DNA from: Pelagicoccus sp. SDUM812003 | Lineage (GTDB): Bacteria; Verrucomicrobiota; Verrucomicrobiia; Opitutales; Opitutaceae | Direction: 5' to 3' | NCBI RefSeq assembly: GCF_031127815.1 | Contig: NZ_JARXHY010000026.1 | Location: 1 to 33,687 of the forward strand | DNA: 33,687 nucleotides | Shown here: one piece after another, positions 9,241 to 17,024 of the stretch | How positions within the stretch are numbered: position 1 is the first letter of the stretch | Layout of the letters: every line of letters begins with the position of its first letter | Notes under the pieces: generated by a model | Told to the model about the DNA's origin: nothing | Seen by the model: the letters and a program-made list of their open reading frames with translations, nothing else | Databases searched by the model: none | Made by a program: the position numbers and the translations under genes

Positions 9241-10245
9241 ATGACCTCCACCACGCTCCTTCTGTTCGCAATCGCCAGCCTTGTTTTGGGAACTTTGGGC
9301 ATTCCTCTGTATATACGCATGGCACGAGCGAGGAATATACTCGACACACCCAACCAAAGGAGCTCGCACTCCATTCCCACTCCAAGAGGGGGCGGTATAT
9401 TCATTCCAATTGGTCTCATCGCCTCTTTATTCATAGGATTGCAAGTATTCGAAATACAACTCGAAGATCCCTCTCTCTTGATCGCATTCTCGGCTGTAGC
9501 TCTCATCGGGTTTGTGGATGATATAAAGAATCTTCCCTCAACCTTGCGCTTATCCGCCCATCTCACTTGCGGAGCTAGCGTTGCATGGACCGCCCTGCCA
9601 GAACAGTCCAACGTCCTAGCGATGCTCACCTTGGCGATCTTGACCATCTGGCTCGTTGGTTGCCTGAATATCTTCAACTTCATGGACGGCATCGACGGGA
9701 TCGCGACCTGCCAGGGGATTGTTGCGGCAGTCGTTTGGTACGTAATCTCCAAAGACTCCCAAAACACAATGGGCTCACTGCTAGCGACGGTCACAATCGG
9801 AGGTCTCCTAGCATTTCTGCTATTCAATTGGCCGCCTGCAAAAGTCTTCATGGGCGATAGTTCAAGCGGGTCGCTTGGGTTTCTCTTTGGGGCCTTTCCT
9901 TTGCTCATCGCCTCTAGTGATCTGTACGATCTGTGGATCCATGTTAATTATGGGGCACTCGCTCTTTTTCCTTTTCTATTCGACGGCTCCTTTACTCTGT
10001 TTCGGCGTTTGATGCGGAATGAGAATGTACTCGAAGCGCATCGATCCCATCTCTACCAGCGTTGGGTGCAAAGCGGGAAGTCACACCGCTTCGTCACCTC
10101 AGCCTATACGCTTTGGGCAACTCTTTGCGGTACGGTCTGTCTCCTTTCCTATTTCAATCTATCGCCACTCTGGATCTCCTGGGTAATCGCCTGTCTTCCG
10201 GCTCTTGGATTACTTCGGCACTCACAGAGATTTCCTCGTCAGTAG
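9241..10245 (+). CDS. WecA/WbpL-type polyprenyl-phosphate sugar-1-phosphate transferase
   Basis: Integral membrane enzyme predicted to start each polysaccharide repeat by moving a sugar-1-phosphate (typically a HexNAc-type sugar) from a UDP-sugar to undecaprenyl phosphate. The 334 residues contain about ten hydrophobic segments and the superfamily motifs in order: SSHSIPTPRGGG (41-52), the Mg-binding FVDD (91-94), NIFNFMDGIDG (143-153), KVFMGDSSSG (201-210) and the cytosolic HRSHLYQR (267-274). The last differs from MraY and fits WbpL/WecA-like enzymes. It follows the UDP-uronate epimerase with a 66-bp gap. It is the only initiating transferase in the window, so it is probably the first-step enzyme for the whole locus. 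Confidence 0.9.
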   Translation: MTSTTLLLFAIASLVLGTLGIPLYIRMARARNILDTPNQRSSHSIPTPRGGGIFIPIGLIASLFIGLQVFEIQLEDPSLLIAFSAVALIGFVDDIKNLPSTLRLSAHLTCGASVAWTALPEQSNVLAMLTLAILTIWLVGCLNIFNFMDGIDGIATCQGIVAAVVWYVISKDSQNTMGSLLATVTIGGLLAFLLFNWPPAKVFMGDSSSGSLGFLFGAFPLLIASSDLYDLWIHVNYGALALFPFLFDGSFTLFRRLMRNENVLEAHRSHLYQRWVQSGKSHRFVTSAYTLWATLCGTVCLLSYFNLSPLWISWVIACLPALGLLRHSQRFPRQ

Positions 10246-10333
10246 AGCTCCTCTCGGGGCGTACGGAACACCTTAATCAGCATGCTGGCCGCAACCTTTC
10301 AAAGAATTATGCTAGACATACATAATGTTTCCT

Positions 10334-10353
10334 TTGCATTATCATTGATGCAA
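10334..10353. promoter_or_regulatory. Inverted repeat overlapping the ATPase start
   Basis: TTGCAT and ATGCAA are separated by 8 bp, the right arm reaching the A of the ATG at 10353. This could be an operator or a hairpin that occludes initiation. The arms are short, so chance is a real possibility. Confidence 0.25.
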
Positions 10354-11720
10354 TGAGAAGCCTCCGATTTTTGGACAGAGAAGGGGAACTCGAAAAACTA
10401 CGCTCATTCGCAAGCCTTGAGGTACCTTCACTAGCGATTCTGTACGGAAGACGCCGTTGCGGAAAATCGCGTCTCCTGCAAGAGTTCTCACGAGAGCAAG
10501 ATCTCTACTTTCTCGCAGACAAACAAGACCCTACCTTGCAACGCGAACGACTTGCCCGCGATGTAGCCTTGCGATTCGACGGATTCGATCAGGTCCAGTA
10601 CCCTTCCTGGGAAAGCATCCTCACCCAAGTTGACGGAAGGATGTCTCAGGGAAGCTGCCTTATTCTGGACGAGTTCCCCTACCTGGCAGCGACCAGCCCT
10701 GAGCTACCAAGCGTTATCCAAAGACTTCTAGACACGCGCCGCCTAAAGAACACCCACCTGATCCTATGCGGCTCATCGCAGCGCATGATGCTCAATCTCG
10801 CCATGGGAGCCGCGGAGCCTCTTTATGGTCGAAGCCAACTGTTCATGAAAATTCGTCCGCTAGAATGCGGGTGGATCACTAAAGCTTTGAGCTTCGATGC
10901 CAACGACTCAATCACGGCCTACGCAACACTCGGCGGGACACCTCGCTATTGGGAACTGGCGCGAAGTTATGACTCCATCGAAAGCTTCACCAAGGCTCTC
11001 ATCTTAGATCGCGATGGCATCCTCCACGATGAGATGCGCAGGCTTCTACTAGACGATCTAAACGATTCCTCACTGGCGATCTCGTTGCTGTCACTGATCG
11101 GAAACGGTTCCCATCGAATTTCAGAACTTGCAGCGCGTATCGGCAAACCGGCTACGCAGCTAACACGCCCTATCGCAAACCTAGTGGAACTTGGCTACGT
11201 ACGCCGCGAAACCCCTTTTGGCGAGAACGAGAAAAAGTCGAAACGCGGGCTCTATAAACTGTCGGACCCCTACCTAGCCTTCATCTACAAATTCGTAGAA
11301 CCTAATCGATCTCGGCTCGAGATGGGAGATACGAACACTGTTTTCGACGATATAACCCCATCCCTTTCCCAACACGTGAGTCTGGTATGGGAAGATCTGG
11401 CTCGCCGTTCCGTTTCCCGACTGAACACTGCGAACATGGTCTGGCAACCCGCAAAACGTTGGTGGAAAGGCTCTAATGACAGAGAGATCGATATCGTCAG
11501 CGAATCCGCCGATAAACGGTGCGTTCTCGTCGGCGAAGCGAAATGGTCGAATTCCATCGACCCAATCAGAACACTCTATCGCCTTCAGGAAGTAGCCGAG
11601 CAGCTGCCAATCAGAAAGGGCCAGGAGCTCCGATTCGCCCTGTGGAGTAAAGCAAAAGCTGGCAAGAAAGGTGACCTCCACCTCATCAGCCCAACTACGG
11701 TGCTCAATGCTCTAACATGA
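10353..11720 (+). CDS. AAA-type ATPase with DUF234/nuclease-like C-terminus
   Basis: A 455-residue member of the archaeal-type ATPase family common in Archaea and scattered in bacteria. The ATPase domain has Walker A GRRRCGKS (32-39), Walker B CLILDEFPYL (102-111) and a sensor-like LILCGSSQRMM. A winged-helix region follows (about 245-300: ISELAARIGKPATQLTRPIANLVELGYV). The C-terminus carries D380 in REIDIV and E395-x-K397 in VGEAKW, the arrangement of PD-(D/E)xK nuclease folds, as expected for DUF234. The biological role of these proteins is not established; mobility or defence roles have been suggested by their distribution. It has no evident link to polysaccharide synthesis and interrupts the locus, so it may be an inserted accessory gene. 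Confidence 0.85.
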   Translation: MRSLRFLDREGELEKLRSFASLEVPSLAILYGRRRCGKSRLLQEFSREQDLYFLADKQDPTLQRERLARDVALRFDGFDQVQYPSWESILTQVDGRMSQGSCLILDEFPYLAATSPELPSVIQRLLDTRRLKNTHLILCGSSQRMMLNLAMGAAEPLYGRSQLFMKIRPLECGWITKALSFDANDSITAYATLGGTPRYWELARSYDSIESFTKALILDRDGILHDEMRRLLLDDLNDSSLAISLLSLIGNGSHRISELAARIGKPATQLTRPIANLVELGYVRRETPFGENEKKSKRGLYKLSDPYLAFIYKFVEPNRSRLEMGDTNTVFDDITPSLSQHVSLVWEDLARRSVSRLNTANMVWQPAKRWWKGSNDREIDIVSESADKRCVLVGEAKWSNSIDPIRTLYRLQEVAEQLPIRKGQELRFALWSKAKAGKKGDLHLISPTTVLNALT

Positions 11721-11776
11721 TCCCCCCACCCAATTCCAACATGTGCTCAATGATACTTCCCTTGATCCATAAAATC

Positions 11777-11804
11777 TTTGCGTTCTTCGCGTACTTCGCG
11801 GTTA
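11777..11804 (+). repeat. 28-bp TTCGCG-type interspersed repeat, copy 1
   Basis: Begins TTTGCGTTCTTCGCG and ends CTTCGCGGTTA. It matches the copy at 14448-14475 at 25 of 28 positions. It is itself built of three ~9-bp units of the form TTYGCGTNC, and sits 13 bp upstream of the Wzi-like start codon. Confidence 0.7.
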
Positions 11805-11817
11805 TACACACCTTTCA

Positions 11818-13356
11818 ATGAAGAGATCCCATTCTTTTTCCCTCCTAGCAATTGCGTGGGCTGTGTCAGCAAGCTCCACAGCGCTTGCTTCTCCGCGCAT
11901 CGAGTCCGACTCAATTACAGATCGCCACGACATGCTGCTGCTTCGAGACAACGCAGCGATCGAAAGCGCTGTGCTGACTTGGCCATGGCCCCTCGGGCGA
12001 GACTCCCTCGGCGATCACGGATCAGTGATCGGTGATCTCGAATCGCAGGCAGTCGCCCAAAGTCGGATGGGGGCACTTTACGAAAATGAAAGCGAGCTAG
12101 GATTTGGAGCGACTGAAGCATCGTTTTCTATCGCGTCCGATACGCTTCCTTTCCGCAGCTTTGGTTCGCAACCTCGGGAGCAGTTCCAAGCATCCCTTTC
12201 GCAGTCCTGGCTGAGCGAGTGGTTCGCGGGGAACTTGTCGTTCACCTACGCGGACGATCCCTTGGATGGGGACGAGTTTCGCCTCGACGGGTCCTACTTG
12301 GCCGTGGCTCTCGGAAACTGGTCCTTCGGGATCGATCAGGTGGAGCGCTGGTGGGGACCGGGCTGGGACGGTTCGCTGATCCTTTCCAACAACGCTCGCC
12401 CCGTTCCCGCTCTATCGCTCACTCGCATCTCGCCCGATGCGTTTGAAAACAAGTGGCTCAAGTGGATCGGCCCTTGGACCTTCACGACCTTCATGGGACA
12501 GCTGGACAACGACGAGGGTGAACGACCCGGCTCCGACGCACGCCTTTTCGGCATGCGCATCGACTTTTCCCCGTTCGGTTGGGACAATTTGGACATCGGG
12601 TTGAGCCGAGCGGCACAATGGGCGGGTGACGGACGTCCCGGAGGATTGGATACTTTTTGGAAACTACTTTTAGGCGAAGACAACGCGGTCAACGGAATCA
12701 CCAACGAGAACGAGCCAGGCAACCAGCTGGCAGGGATCGACTACCGTCTAAGAATTCCCGGCTACAATTTCGCTCACTACTTTCAGATAATTGGCGAGGA
12801 TGAGGAAACCTTTCTTCCTGATGCCAACATGATTATGGGCGGTTTCGAAACATGGGGCGAGCTTGCGAGAACTGGAACGACCTGGAGAGCGTACTGGGAA
12901 TGGGCGGATACTCGAGCCGGGTATTTAAGACGAGATCCACGTCCAAGTCGGGATTTCAACACAGCCTACAACCACGGAATCTACCGCAGTGGGTACCGCT
13001 ACCATGGTCGATCCATCGGGCACGCTATGGACGGAGACGGCGTGATGCGCTCCATCGGCGGGTTCATCGTTCAAGAAAACGGAAACCTTTGGGGAGCCAA
13101 ATACCGTAACTACTCCCTCAACCGCGATGGTCGAGGCCCCAATTCCGTCACCATCGAACCTGTCGAAGGACAGTCCTTCGAAGTTTTCACTGAACTCAGC
13201 GACCTTTCATTCCTTCCTTTTATCAGCCATCAGCCATCAGCCATCAGTCATCCGAGGCTGAACCTTGGCCTCCACTACATCGACGAGGAGAATCAAGTCA
13301 GCGGAGAGAGCGATGACGACTTCGGCGGGCATGTGTCGATCACAACGTCGTTTTAG
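11818..13356 (+). CDS. Wzi-like capsule assembly outer-membrane beta-barrel protein
   Basis: Predicted outer-membrane barrel that anchors or organises exported polysaccharide at the cell surface. Residues 1-24 form a signal peptide (hydrophobic core, cleavage after STALA). The mature part has alternating amphipathic strands, the family-typical W-W-GPGWDGSLILSNNARPVPALSLTRIS segment (about 183-206), WKLLLGEDN, and ends in aromatic F512 as expected for BAM-assembled barrels. At 512 residues the length fits the Wzi family. A heptanucleotide tandem repeat lies inside the coding region near residues 469-477 (ISHQPSAIS). A TTCGCG-type repeat precedes the start and there is no Shine-Dalgarno. A candidate terminator follows at 13420-13440. 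Confidence 0.85.
   Translation: MKRSHSFSLLAIAWAVSASSTALASPRIESDSITDRHDMLLLRDNAAIESAVLTWPWPLGRDSLGDHGSVIGDLESQAVAQSRMGALYENESELGFGATEASFSIASDTLPFRSFGSQPREQFQASLSQSWLSEWFAGNLSFTYADDPLDGDEFRLDGSYLAVALGNWSFGIDQVERWWGPGWDGSLILSNNARPVPALSLTRISPDAFENKWLKWIGPWTFTTFMGQLDNDEGERPGSDARLFGMRIDFSPFGWDNLDIGLSRAAQWAGDGRPGGLDTFWKLLLGEDNAVNGITNENEPGNQLAGIDYRLRIPGYNFAHYFQIIGEDEETFLPDANMIMGGFETWGELARTGTTWRAYWEWADTRAGYLRRDPRPSRDFNTAYNHGIYRSGYRYHGRSIGHAMDGDGVMRSIGGFIVQENGNLWGAKYRNYSLNRDGRGPNSVTIEPVEGQSFEVFTELSDLSFLPFISHQPSAISHPRLNLGLHYIDEENQVSGESDDDFGGHVSITTSF
13222..13249 (+). repeat. Heptanucleotide tandem repeat inside the Wzi-like gene
   Basis: Three perfect units of ATCAGCC (13222-13242) and a fourth with one mismatch (ATCAGTC, 13243-13249). 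It encodes ISHQPSAIS in a predicted loop or strand of the barrel. Gain or loss of one unit would shift the reading frame upstream of the last ~35 codons. Confidence 0.8.
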
Positions 13357-13373
13357 TTCGGCAAATCGCCGAA

Positions 13374-13402
13374 ATTTAAGATCTAAAACCAAAAATTGAA
13401 AA
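13374..13402 (+). repeat. Diverged copy of the ATTGAAAA intergenic repeat
   Basis: About 20 of 29 positions match the repeat at 16992-17020. The right half-site ATTGAAAA is intact, and the left half-site reads ATTTAAGA 21 bp upstream. Followed by AATTAGGAACC, also found after the copy at 14337-14365. Confidence 0.4.
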
Positions 13403-13419
13403 TTAGGAACCCTTTCCAC

Positions 13420-13440
13420 GAGCACCGCTTTGCTCTTTTT
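13420..13440 (+). terminator. Candidate intrinsic terminator after the Wzi-like gene
   Basis: GAGCA, a 6-nt loop (CCGCTT), TGCTC, then five T. The stem is only 5 bp, so it would be weak. It lies 64 bp after the Wzi stop. Confidence 0.4.
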
Positions 13441-13520
13441 GCAAACCTGCAATCTTAAGTTTTTAGTCTTCAATCTCTCCCCCCTTGCTCCCCTCCCCGT
13501 TGACGAGAACGTTGACACCT

Positions 13521-13539
13521 GATGCGCGATGCGTGATGC
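13521..13539 (+). repeat. Heptanucleotide tandem repeat upstream of the antitoxin gene
   Basis: GATGCGC, GATGCGT and GATGC in tandem (about 2.7 units of 7 bp), 8 bp before the antitoxin ATG. TTGACA at 13512-13517 lies just upstream, so the repeat occupies the spacing between a possible -35 box and the A/T-rich CATATATG at the start codon. Confidence 0.6.
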
Positions 13540-13546
13540 TTCATAT

Positions 13547-13777
13547 ATGAGAACGACCGTCAATCTGGACGAAGACATCATCCAGTCCGCTAAGGCTTTG
13601 GCGGAACGCTACAACAAAACACTCGGCCAGGTGCTGTCAGAGTTGGCCCGCAAGGGACTTCAAAAGCGGAAGACACAATTAGGCACCCGCAATGGCATTC
13701 CGATCCTTAACCCCAGCTCCGTAGACACCACCCCGCTCACTATCGATGAGGTAAATGAGCTGCGCGACTCCGAGTAA
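13547..13777 (+). CDS. vapB: VapB-like antitoxin (ribbon-helix-helix type)
   Basis: A 76-residue antitoxin expected to bind and neutralise the PIN-domain toxin encoded next to it and to repress the shared promoter. The N-terminus MRTTVNLDEDIIQSAKALAERYNKTLGQVLSELARKGL has the strand-helix-helix pattern of RHH/CopG DNA-binding proteins; the C-terminus is extended and variable, as in toxin-wrapping tails. I chose ATG 13547 over an upstream frame opening at 13529 because the RHH strand (RTTVNLD) should be at the very N-terminus and the upstream codons come from a tandem repeat. The stop TAA is followed immediately by the toxin ATG. Confidence 0.85.
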   Translation: MRTTVNLDEDIIQSAKALAERYNKTLGQVLSELARKGLQKRKTQLGTRNGIPILNPSSVDTTPLTIDEVNELRDSE

Positions 13778-14206
13778 ATGTCACGCTACCTGCTCGACGT
13801 TAACGTACTGCTGGCTCTCTTCGACCCTACTCATCTGCACCACGAGCAGTGCCATGACTGGGTCTCTCGACAGGGATCATTTGCTTGGGCGAGCTGTCCT
13901 CTGACCGAAAACGGATTTGCCCGCGTCATTTCCAACCCGAAATACCCGAATATTGAAACCACCCCGCAGGAAGCCCTTTCATCACTCAACCAATTCGCTC
14001 AAAGCAGCAACCACTCCTTTTGGCCTGACTCAATAAGCCTCCGAAAGCACGACGTCACGAAGTTTGGCCCCAAACAGCTTACCGACACTTATCTGGTCCA
14101 ACTGGCCTCGAAAAACGACGGCAAGCTCGCCACCCTCGACAGACGACTGAAGCGCGCCTGGAACAATACGCCACACGCCGACCACGTCTTTCTTATTGGA
14201 AACTAA
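13778..14206 (+). CDS. vapC: VapC-like PIN-domain ribonuclease toxin
   Basis: A 142-residue PIN-domain endoribonuclease; family members cut tRNA or rRNA and arrest growth when the antitoxin is lost. The acidic active-site residues are all visible: D7 (YLLDVNVLLALFD), E44 (PLTENGFARV), D103 (LTDTYLVQLA) and D121 (LATLDRRL). Length is normal for VapC. It directly abuts the antitoxin (stop then ATG with no gap), the standard arrangement. The pair interrupts the export genes and lies between two related 3' ends of wzi-like sequence, which suggests insertion. Confidence 0.9.
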   Translation: MSRYLLDVNVLLALFDPTHLHHEQCHDWVSRQGSFAWASCPLTENGFARVISNPKYPNIETTPQEALSSLNQFAQSSNHSFWPDSISLRKHDVTKFGPKQLTDTYLVQLASKNDGKLATLDRRLKRAWNNTPHADHVFLIGN

Positions 14207-14283
14207 CCTCCAAACCGAAGATCGAAAACGGGCTGGAGCGTAGCGAAAGCAGATCGAGATTCCTCTTTATTCCACGCTGCCTC

Positions 14284-14331
14284 GCGGAGAACGCGTCCGG
14301 AGGCCACTTGTCGATCATCACTTCGTTCTGA
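14284..14331 (+). pseudogene. Remnant 3' end of a second wzi-like gene
   Basis: The frame ending at TGA 14329-14331 finishes in GGHLSIITSF, against GGHVSITTSF at the C-terminus of the intact Wzi-like protein (8 of 10 residues). DNA identity over the last 33 nt is about 23/33. No start or upstream barrel sequence is recognisable, so this is a fragment. It is followed by an intergenic repeat related to the one following the intact gene. Confidence 0.5.
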
Positions 14332-14336
14332 ACCGA

Positions 14337-14365
14337 ATTGAAAATTACTAATTGCTGATTGGAAA
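14337..14365 (+). repeat. ATTGAAAA intergenic repeat copy
   Basis: ATTGAAAA at 14337-14344 and ATTGGAAA at 14358-14365, the half-sites starting 21 bp apart. Matches the repeat at 16992-17020 at about 22 of 29 positions. Continues into AATTAGGAACC, as at 13401-13411. Confidence 0.5.
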
Positions 14366-14447
14366 TTAGGAACCTTCTCCGCGGTTAAGCTCTTGTCTGG
14401 CCCAATCTGCTATCTTGAACTTTTAATCTCCGATCCGTCAAAATCCC

Positions 14448-14475
14448 TTTGCGTCCTTCGCGTTCTTTGCGGTTA
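14448..14475 (+). repeat. 28-bp TTCGCG-type interspersed repeat, copy 2
   Basis: Begins TTTGCGTCCTTCGCG and ends CTTTGCGGTTA. It shows 25/28 identity to 11777-11804, has the same orientation, and lies 29 bp before the start of the export gene. Both copies precede a surface-export gene on the same strand. Confidence 0.7.
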
Positions 14476-14504
14476 GTCACTACTCCCATTTTCAATTCAG
14501 ACTC

Positions 14505-16976
14505 ATGAAGTTGCCCAAGATCCTTCTTCTTTCGTTCCTAGGTGTTTTCAGCGCCGTCAGCTCGAACGCCCAGACTCTATCCTCAGAGCAGCAGGCGAAA
14601 CTCAACAGCCTTCCGCCTGCCTTGCGGGCCCAGGCAATCGAGGAGCTTCGCAAGTACAATTCCGCCAACCAGTCGGAAAACGCCAATAGACCGATCGAAC
14701 AGCAGGAAGTCGTCACCCGAGACGAGACGGTCGAGTCCGACGAACGCATCAAGGAGTCGTTCGAAAAGTCCACTGGGACCTCGGAAGACGAAGAGCAGTT
14801 CAGCGAGAAAAAGATCGAGCAGGAGCTCAAGCAGTTCGGCTACAATCTCTTCGCGGGCACGCCCACCACCTTCGCCCCTGGCACCATAGACATTCCCGTC
14901 CCGGTGGACTACGTTGTCGGCCCCGGCGATCAGGTGCGCATCCAGCTCTTCGGCAAGCAAAGCGCTAGCTACGACCTCTACGTCTCCCGCGAAGGGATTC
15001 TCCAAGTGCCGGAGCTCGGCCCCATATCCGTTGTGGGGCAAACCTTTCAGGAGCTGAAACAGAATATCGCCAGGCGCGTGTCCGAGCAAATGATCGGCAT
15101 GGACGTCTTCATCACCCTCGGCGAGCTTCGCTCCATCCGCGTCTTTCTTCTCGGCGACGTGAAGCATCCCGGGGCCTACACGGTGAGCTCGCTTTCCACC
15201 ATCACCAACGCTCTTTTCGTCAGCGGTGGCATTCGCTCCATCGGCTCCCTGCGCAACATCGAATTGAAGCGAGAGGGTGAAGTCATCGCGATTCTCGACC
15301 TGTACGATCTCCTGCTGAGGGGAGACATTTCCAAAGACCTGCCTCTGCAACCTGGCGACGTGATTTTCGTGCCGCCGGTCGGCAAGCTCACTGGTGTAGC
15401 AGGCGAAGTCCGCCGTCCTGCCATCTACGAATTGAAAAACGAGGATAGCATCGATCAGGTTATCGAACTTGCCGGCGGGCTGACTTCGCTGGCCTACCCA
15501 TCGCTGTCCCAGATCGAGCGCATCTCCGACAACGGTCTCAAGACCTTGCTGGATGTTGACCTAACGAAAAGCGGCTCGGGAGATACTCCGATAAAGGATG
15601 GCGACACCGTGCGCATCTACTCAGCGCTCGATCGAGTGGACAACTACGTTCGCGTGGAGGGCATGGTGGAACGCCCGGGAGACTACCAGTGGCACGAAGG
15701 CATTCGCATATCCGACATCATTTCACACATCGAACAACTGCAGAACGACGCCGACCTTAGCTATGCTCTCGTCGTCTCCAAGAATCCCATCGACGGTCGA
15801 TGGAGCACGCGCTCCTTCAGCTTCGAGAAGTATTTCCTTGGCCAGGATTCGAGGCACAATCTCGAACTGAGACCGAACGATCGCATCATCGTTTTCGATG
15901 ATACCAACGTGGAGCGAGAGAACATCGAGCAAGTGATCGAACGCCTCAAGGCCCAAGGCACCAGCGCCGAGCCTCAGAAGATCGTCAGCATCTCCGGAAG
16001 CGTGCGCCACCCGGGAGAATACCCGCTCGACCAGCAGATGCCCATCTCCGACCTGATCCGAGCGGGCGGCGGCTTCACCCAGGACGCCTACACGCTCGAG
16101 GCGGAACTTCTACGCTTCAGCGACAACGGGAAGACCGTCAGGGACTCCATCTTGCTGCCCATAGACTTGGTAAGCTTGGAATCCAACCCCAGCTTGGACA
16201 TCGAGTTGAAGCCCTTCGATTTGCTCACCATCAAGCGCATCCCCGAGTGGACAGAAAACGAGCAGATCGAGCTTTCGGGGGAAATCCGTTTCCCCGGAGT
16301 CTATACGATCGAGAGGGGCGAAACGCTCTCGCAAGTCATCGAACGAGCAGGAGGGCTCACCTCGCTCGCCCACCCTGAGTCGGCCGTTTTCCTCAGAGAA
16401 AGCCTGCGGGTGGCGGAGCAGGAAAACATCCTGAAGCTTCGCGAGCGCCTGCGCGGCGAGATCGCCAGCACCTCTCTGCAAAACGACGACGTCTCTTCGG
16501 ACAGTATCAGCACCGCGGAGTCCCTTCTGGAGCAGCTTGAAAACACTGAGGCGGCGGGACGGCTAGTAATCAACCTGCCTGAGATCCTAATGGGCATGAG
16601 GGACGTGACGCTCAAGGCCGGCGACAAGCTCAAGGTGCCCAAGGAGCCGCAAGCGGTCACCATCATCGGAAGCGTCAACTACCCCACCTCCCATCTTTAT
16701 CAAAATGACCTGACGCGCGACGATTACATCTCCCTCTCCGGAGGCCTGATGCGCAACGCTGACAAGAAGCAAATCTACATCGTGCGTGCCAATGGACGGG
16801 TCGAAACCGAAAAACGCTCCCGCTTTTTCCCCAATGGAAGCATTAGTATCCAACCCGGCGATACGATTGTGGTGCCGATCGACGTGGATCGCATGGCTCC
16901 GCTAAAGCTCTGGAGCGCCACCAGCCAGATCTTCTATCAAATCGCCCTCGGCGCCGCCGCTATCAATTCGTTCTAG
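14505..16976 (+). CDS. Polysaccharide export protein with multiple SLBB domains (Wza-like)
   Basis: Predicted periplasmic/outer-membrane export channel component. The 823-residue protein starts with a signal peptide (1-22, ending SSNA) without a lipobox Cys. A charged Gln/Glu-rich linker follows, then the polysaccharide-export (PES) domain at about 130-215 (DYVVGPGDQVRIQLFG, VPELGPISVVGQTF). About five to six SLBB units follow, recognisable by repeats of the form G-x-V-x-x-PG-Y and AGG: VKHPGAYTV, VRRPAIYEL, VERPGDYQW, VRHPGEYPL, IRFPGVYTI and VNYPTSHLY. This is much longer than E. coli Wza (~380) and resembles multi-SLBB export proteins of non-enterobacterial phyla. The Wzz-like partner follows after a small inserted gene. 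Confidence 0.9.
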   Translation: MKLPKILLLSFLGVFSAVSSNAQTLSSEQQAKLNSLPPALRAQAIEELRKYNSANQSENANRPIEQQEVVTRDETVESDERIKESFEKSTGTSEDEEQFSEKKIEQELKQFGYNLFAGTPTTFAPGTIDIPVPVDYVVGPGDQVRIQLFGKQSASYDLYVSREGILQVPELGPISVVGQTFQELKQNIARRVSEQMIGMDVFITLGELRSIRVFLLGDVKHPGAYTVSSLSTITNALFVSGGIRSIGSLRNIELKREGEVIAILDLYDLLLRGDISKDLPLQPGDVIFVPPVGKLTGVAGEVRRPAIYELKNEDSIDQVIELAGGLTSLAYPSLSQIERISDNGLKTLLDVDLTKSGSGDTPIKDGDTVRIYSALDRVDNYVRVEGMVERPGDYQWHEGIRISDIISHIEQLQNDADLSYALVVSKNPIDGRWSTRSFSFEKYFLGQDSRHNLELRPNDRIIVFDDTNVERENIEQVIERLKAQGTSAEPQKIVSISGSVRHPGEYPLDQQMPISDLIRAGGGFTQDAYTLEAELLRFSDNGKTVRDSILLPIDLVSLESNPSLDIELKPFDLLTIKRIPEWTENEQIELSGEIRFPGVYTIERGETLSQVIERAGGLTSLAHPESAVFLRESLRVAEQENILKLRERLRGEIASTSLQNDDVSSDSISTAESLLEQLENTEAAGRLVINLPEILMGMRDVTLKAGDKLKVPKEPQAVTIIGSVNYPTSHLYQNDLTRDDYISLSGGLMRNADKKQIYIVRANGRVETEKRSRFFPNGSISIQPGDTIVVPIDVDRMAPLKLWSATSQIFYQIALGAAAINSF

Positions 16977-16991
16977 CACCGCTTTGCGGTG
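16977..16991. repeat. Hairpin directly after the export gene stop
   Basis: CACCGC-TTT-GCGGTG, a perfect 6-bp stem starting at the base after the TAG. Shares ACCGCTTTGC with the hairpin at 13420-13435. No U-tract follows; it may be part of the repeat-flanked cassette. Confidence 0.45.
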
Positions 16992-17020
16992 ATTGAAAAT
17001 TGAAGATTACAGATTGAAAA
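16992..17020 (+). repeat. Left inverted repeat flanking the four-helix-bundle gene
   Basis: Contains ATTGAAAA at 16992-16999 and again at 17013-17020 (21 bp apart, about two helical turns). The reverse complement of 17406-17434 matches it at 26 of 29 positions. Ends 4 bp before the ATG at 17025. Confidence 0.8.
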
Positions 17021-17024
17021 AACT

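Noticed and set aside
13222-13249. Tandem heptamers as a CRISPR array
   Set aside because: Units are 7 bp with no spacers. No array with 20-50 bp repeats and unique spacers was seen anywhere in the window.
14583-15350. 255-codon minus strand frame inside the export gene
   Set aside because: Shadow of the SLBB export gene; the + strand product has a signal peptide and domain repeats.
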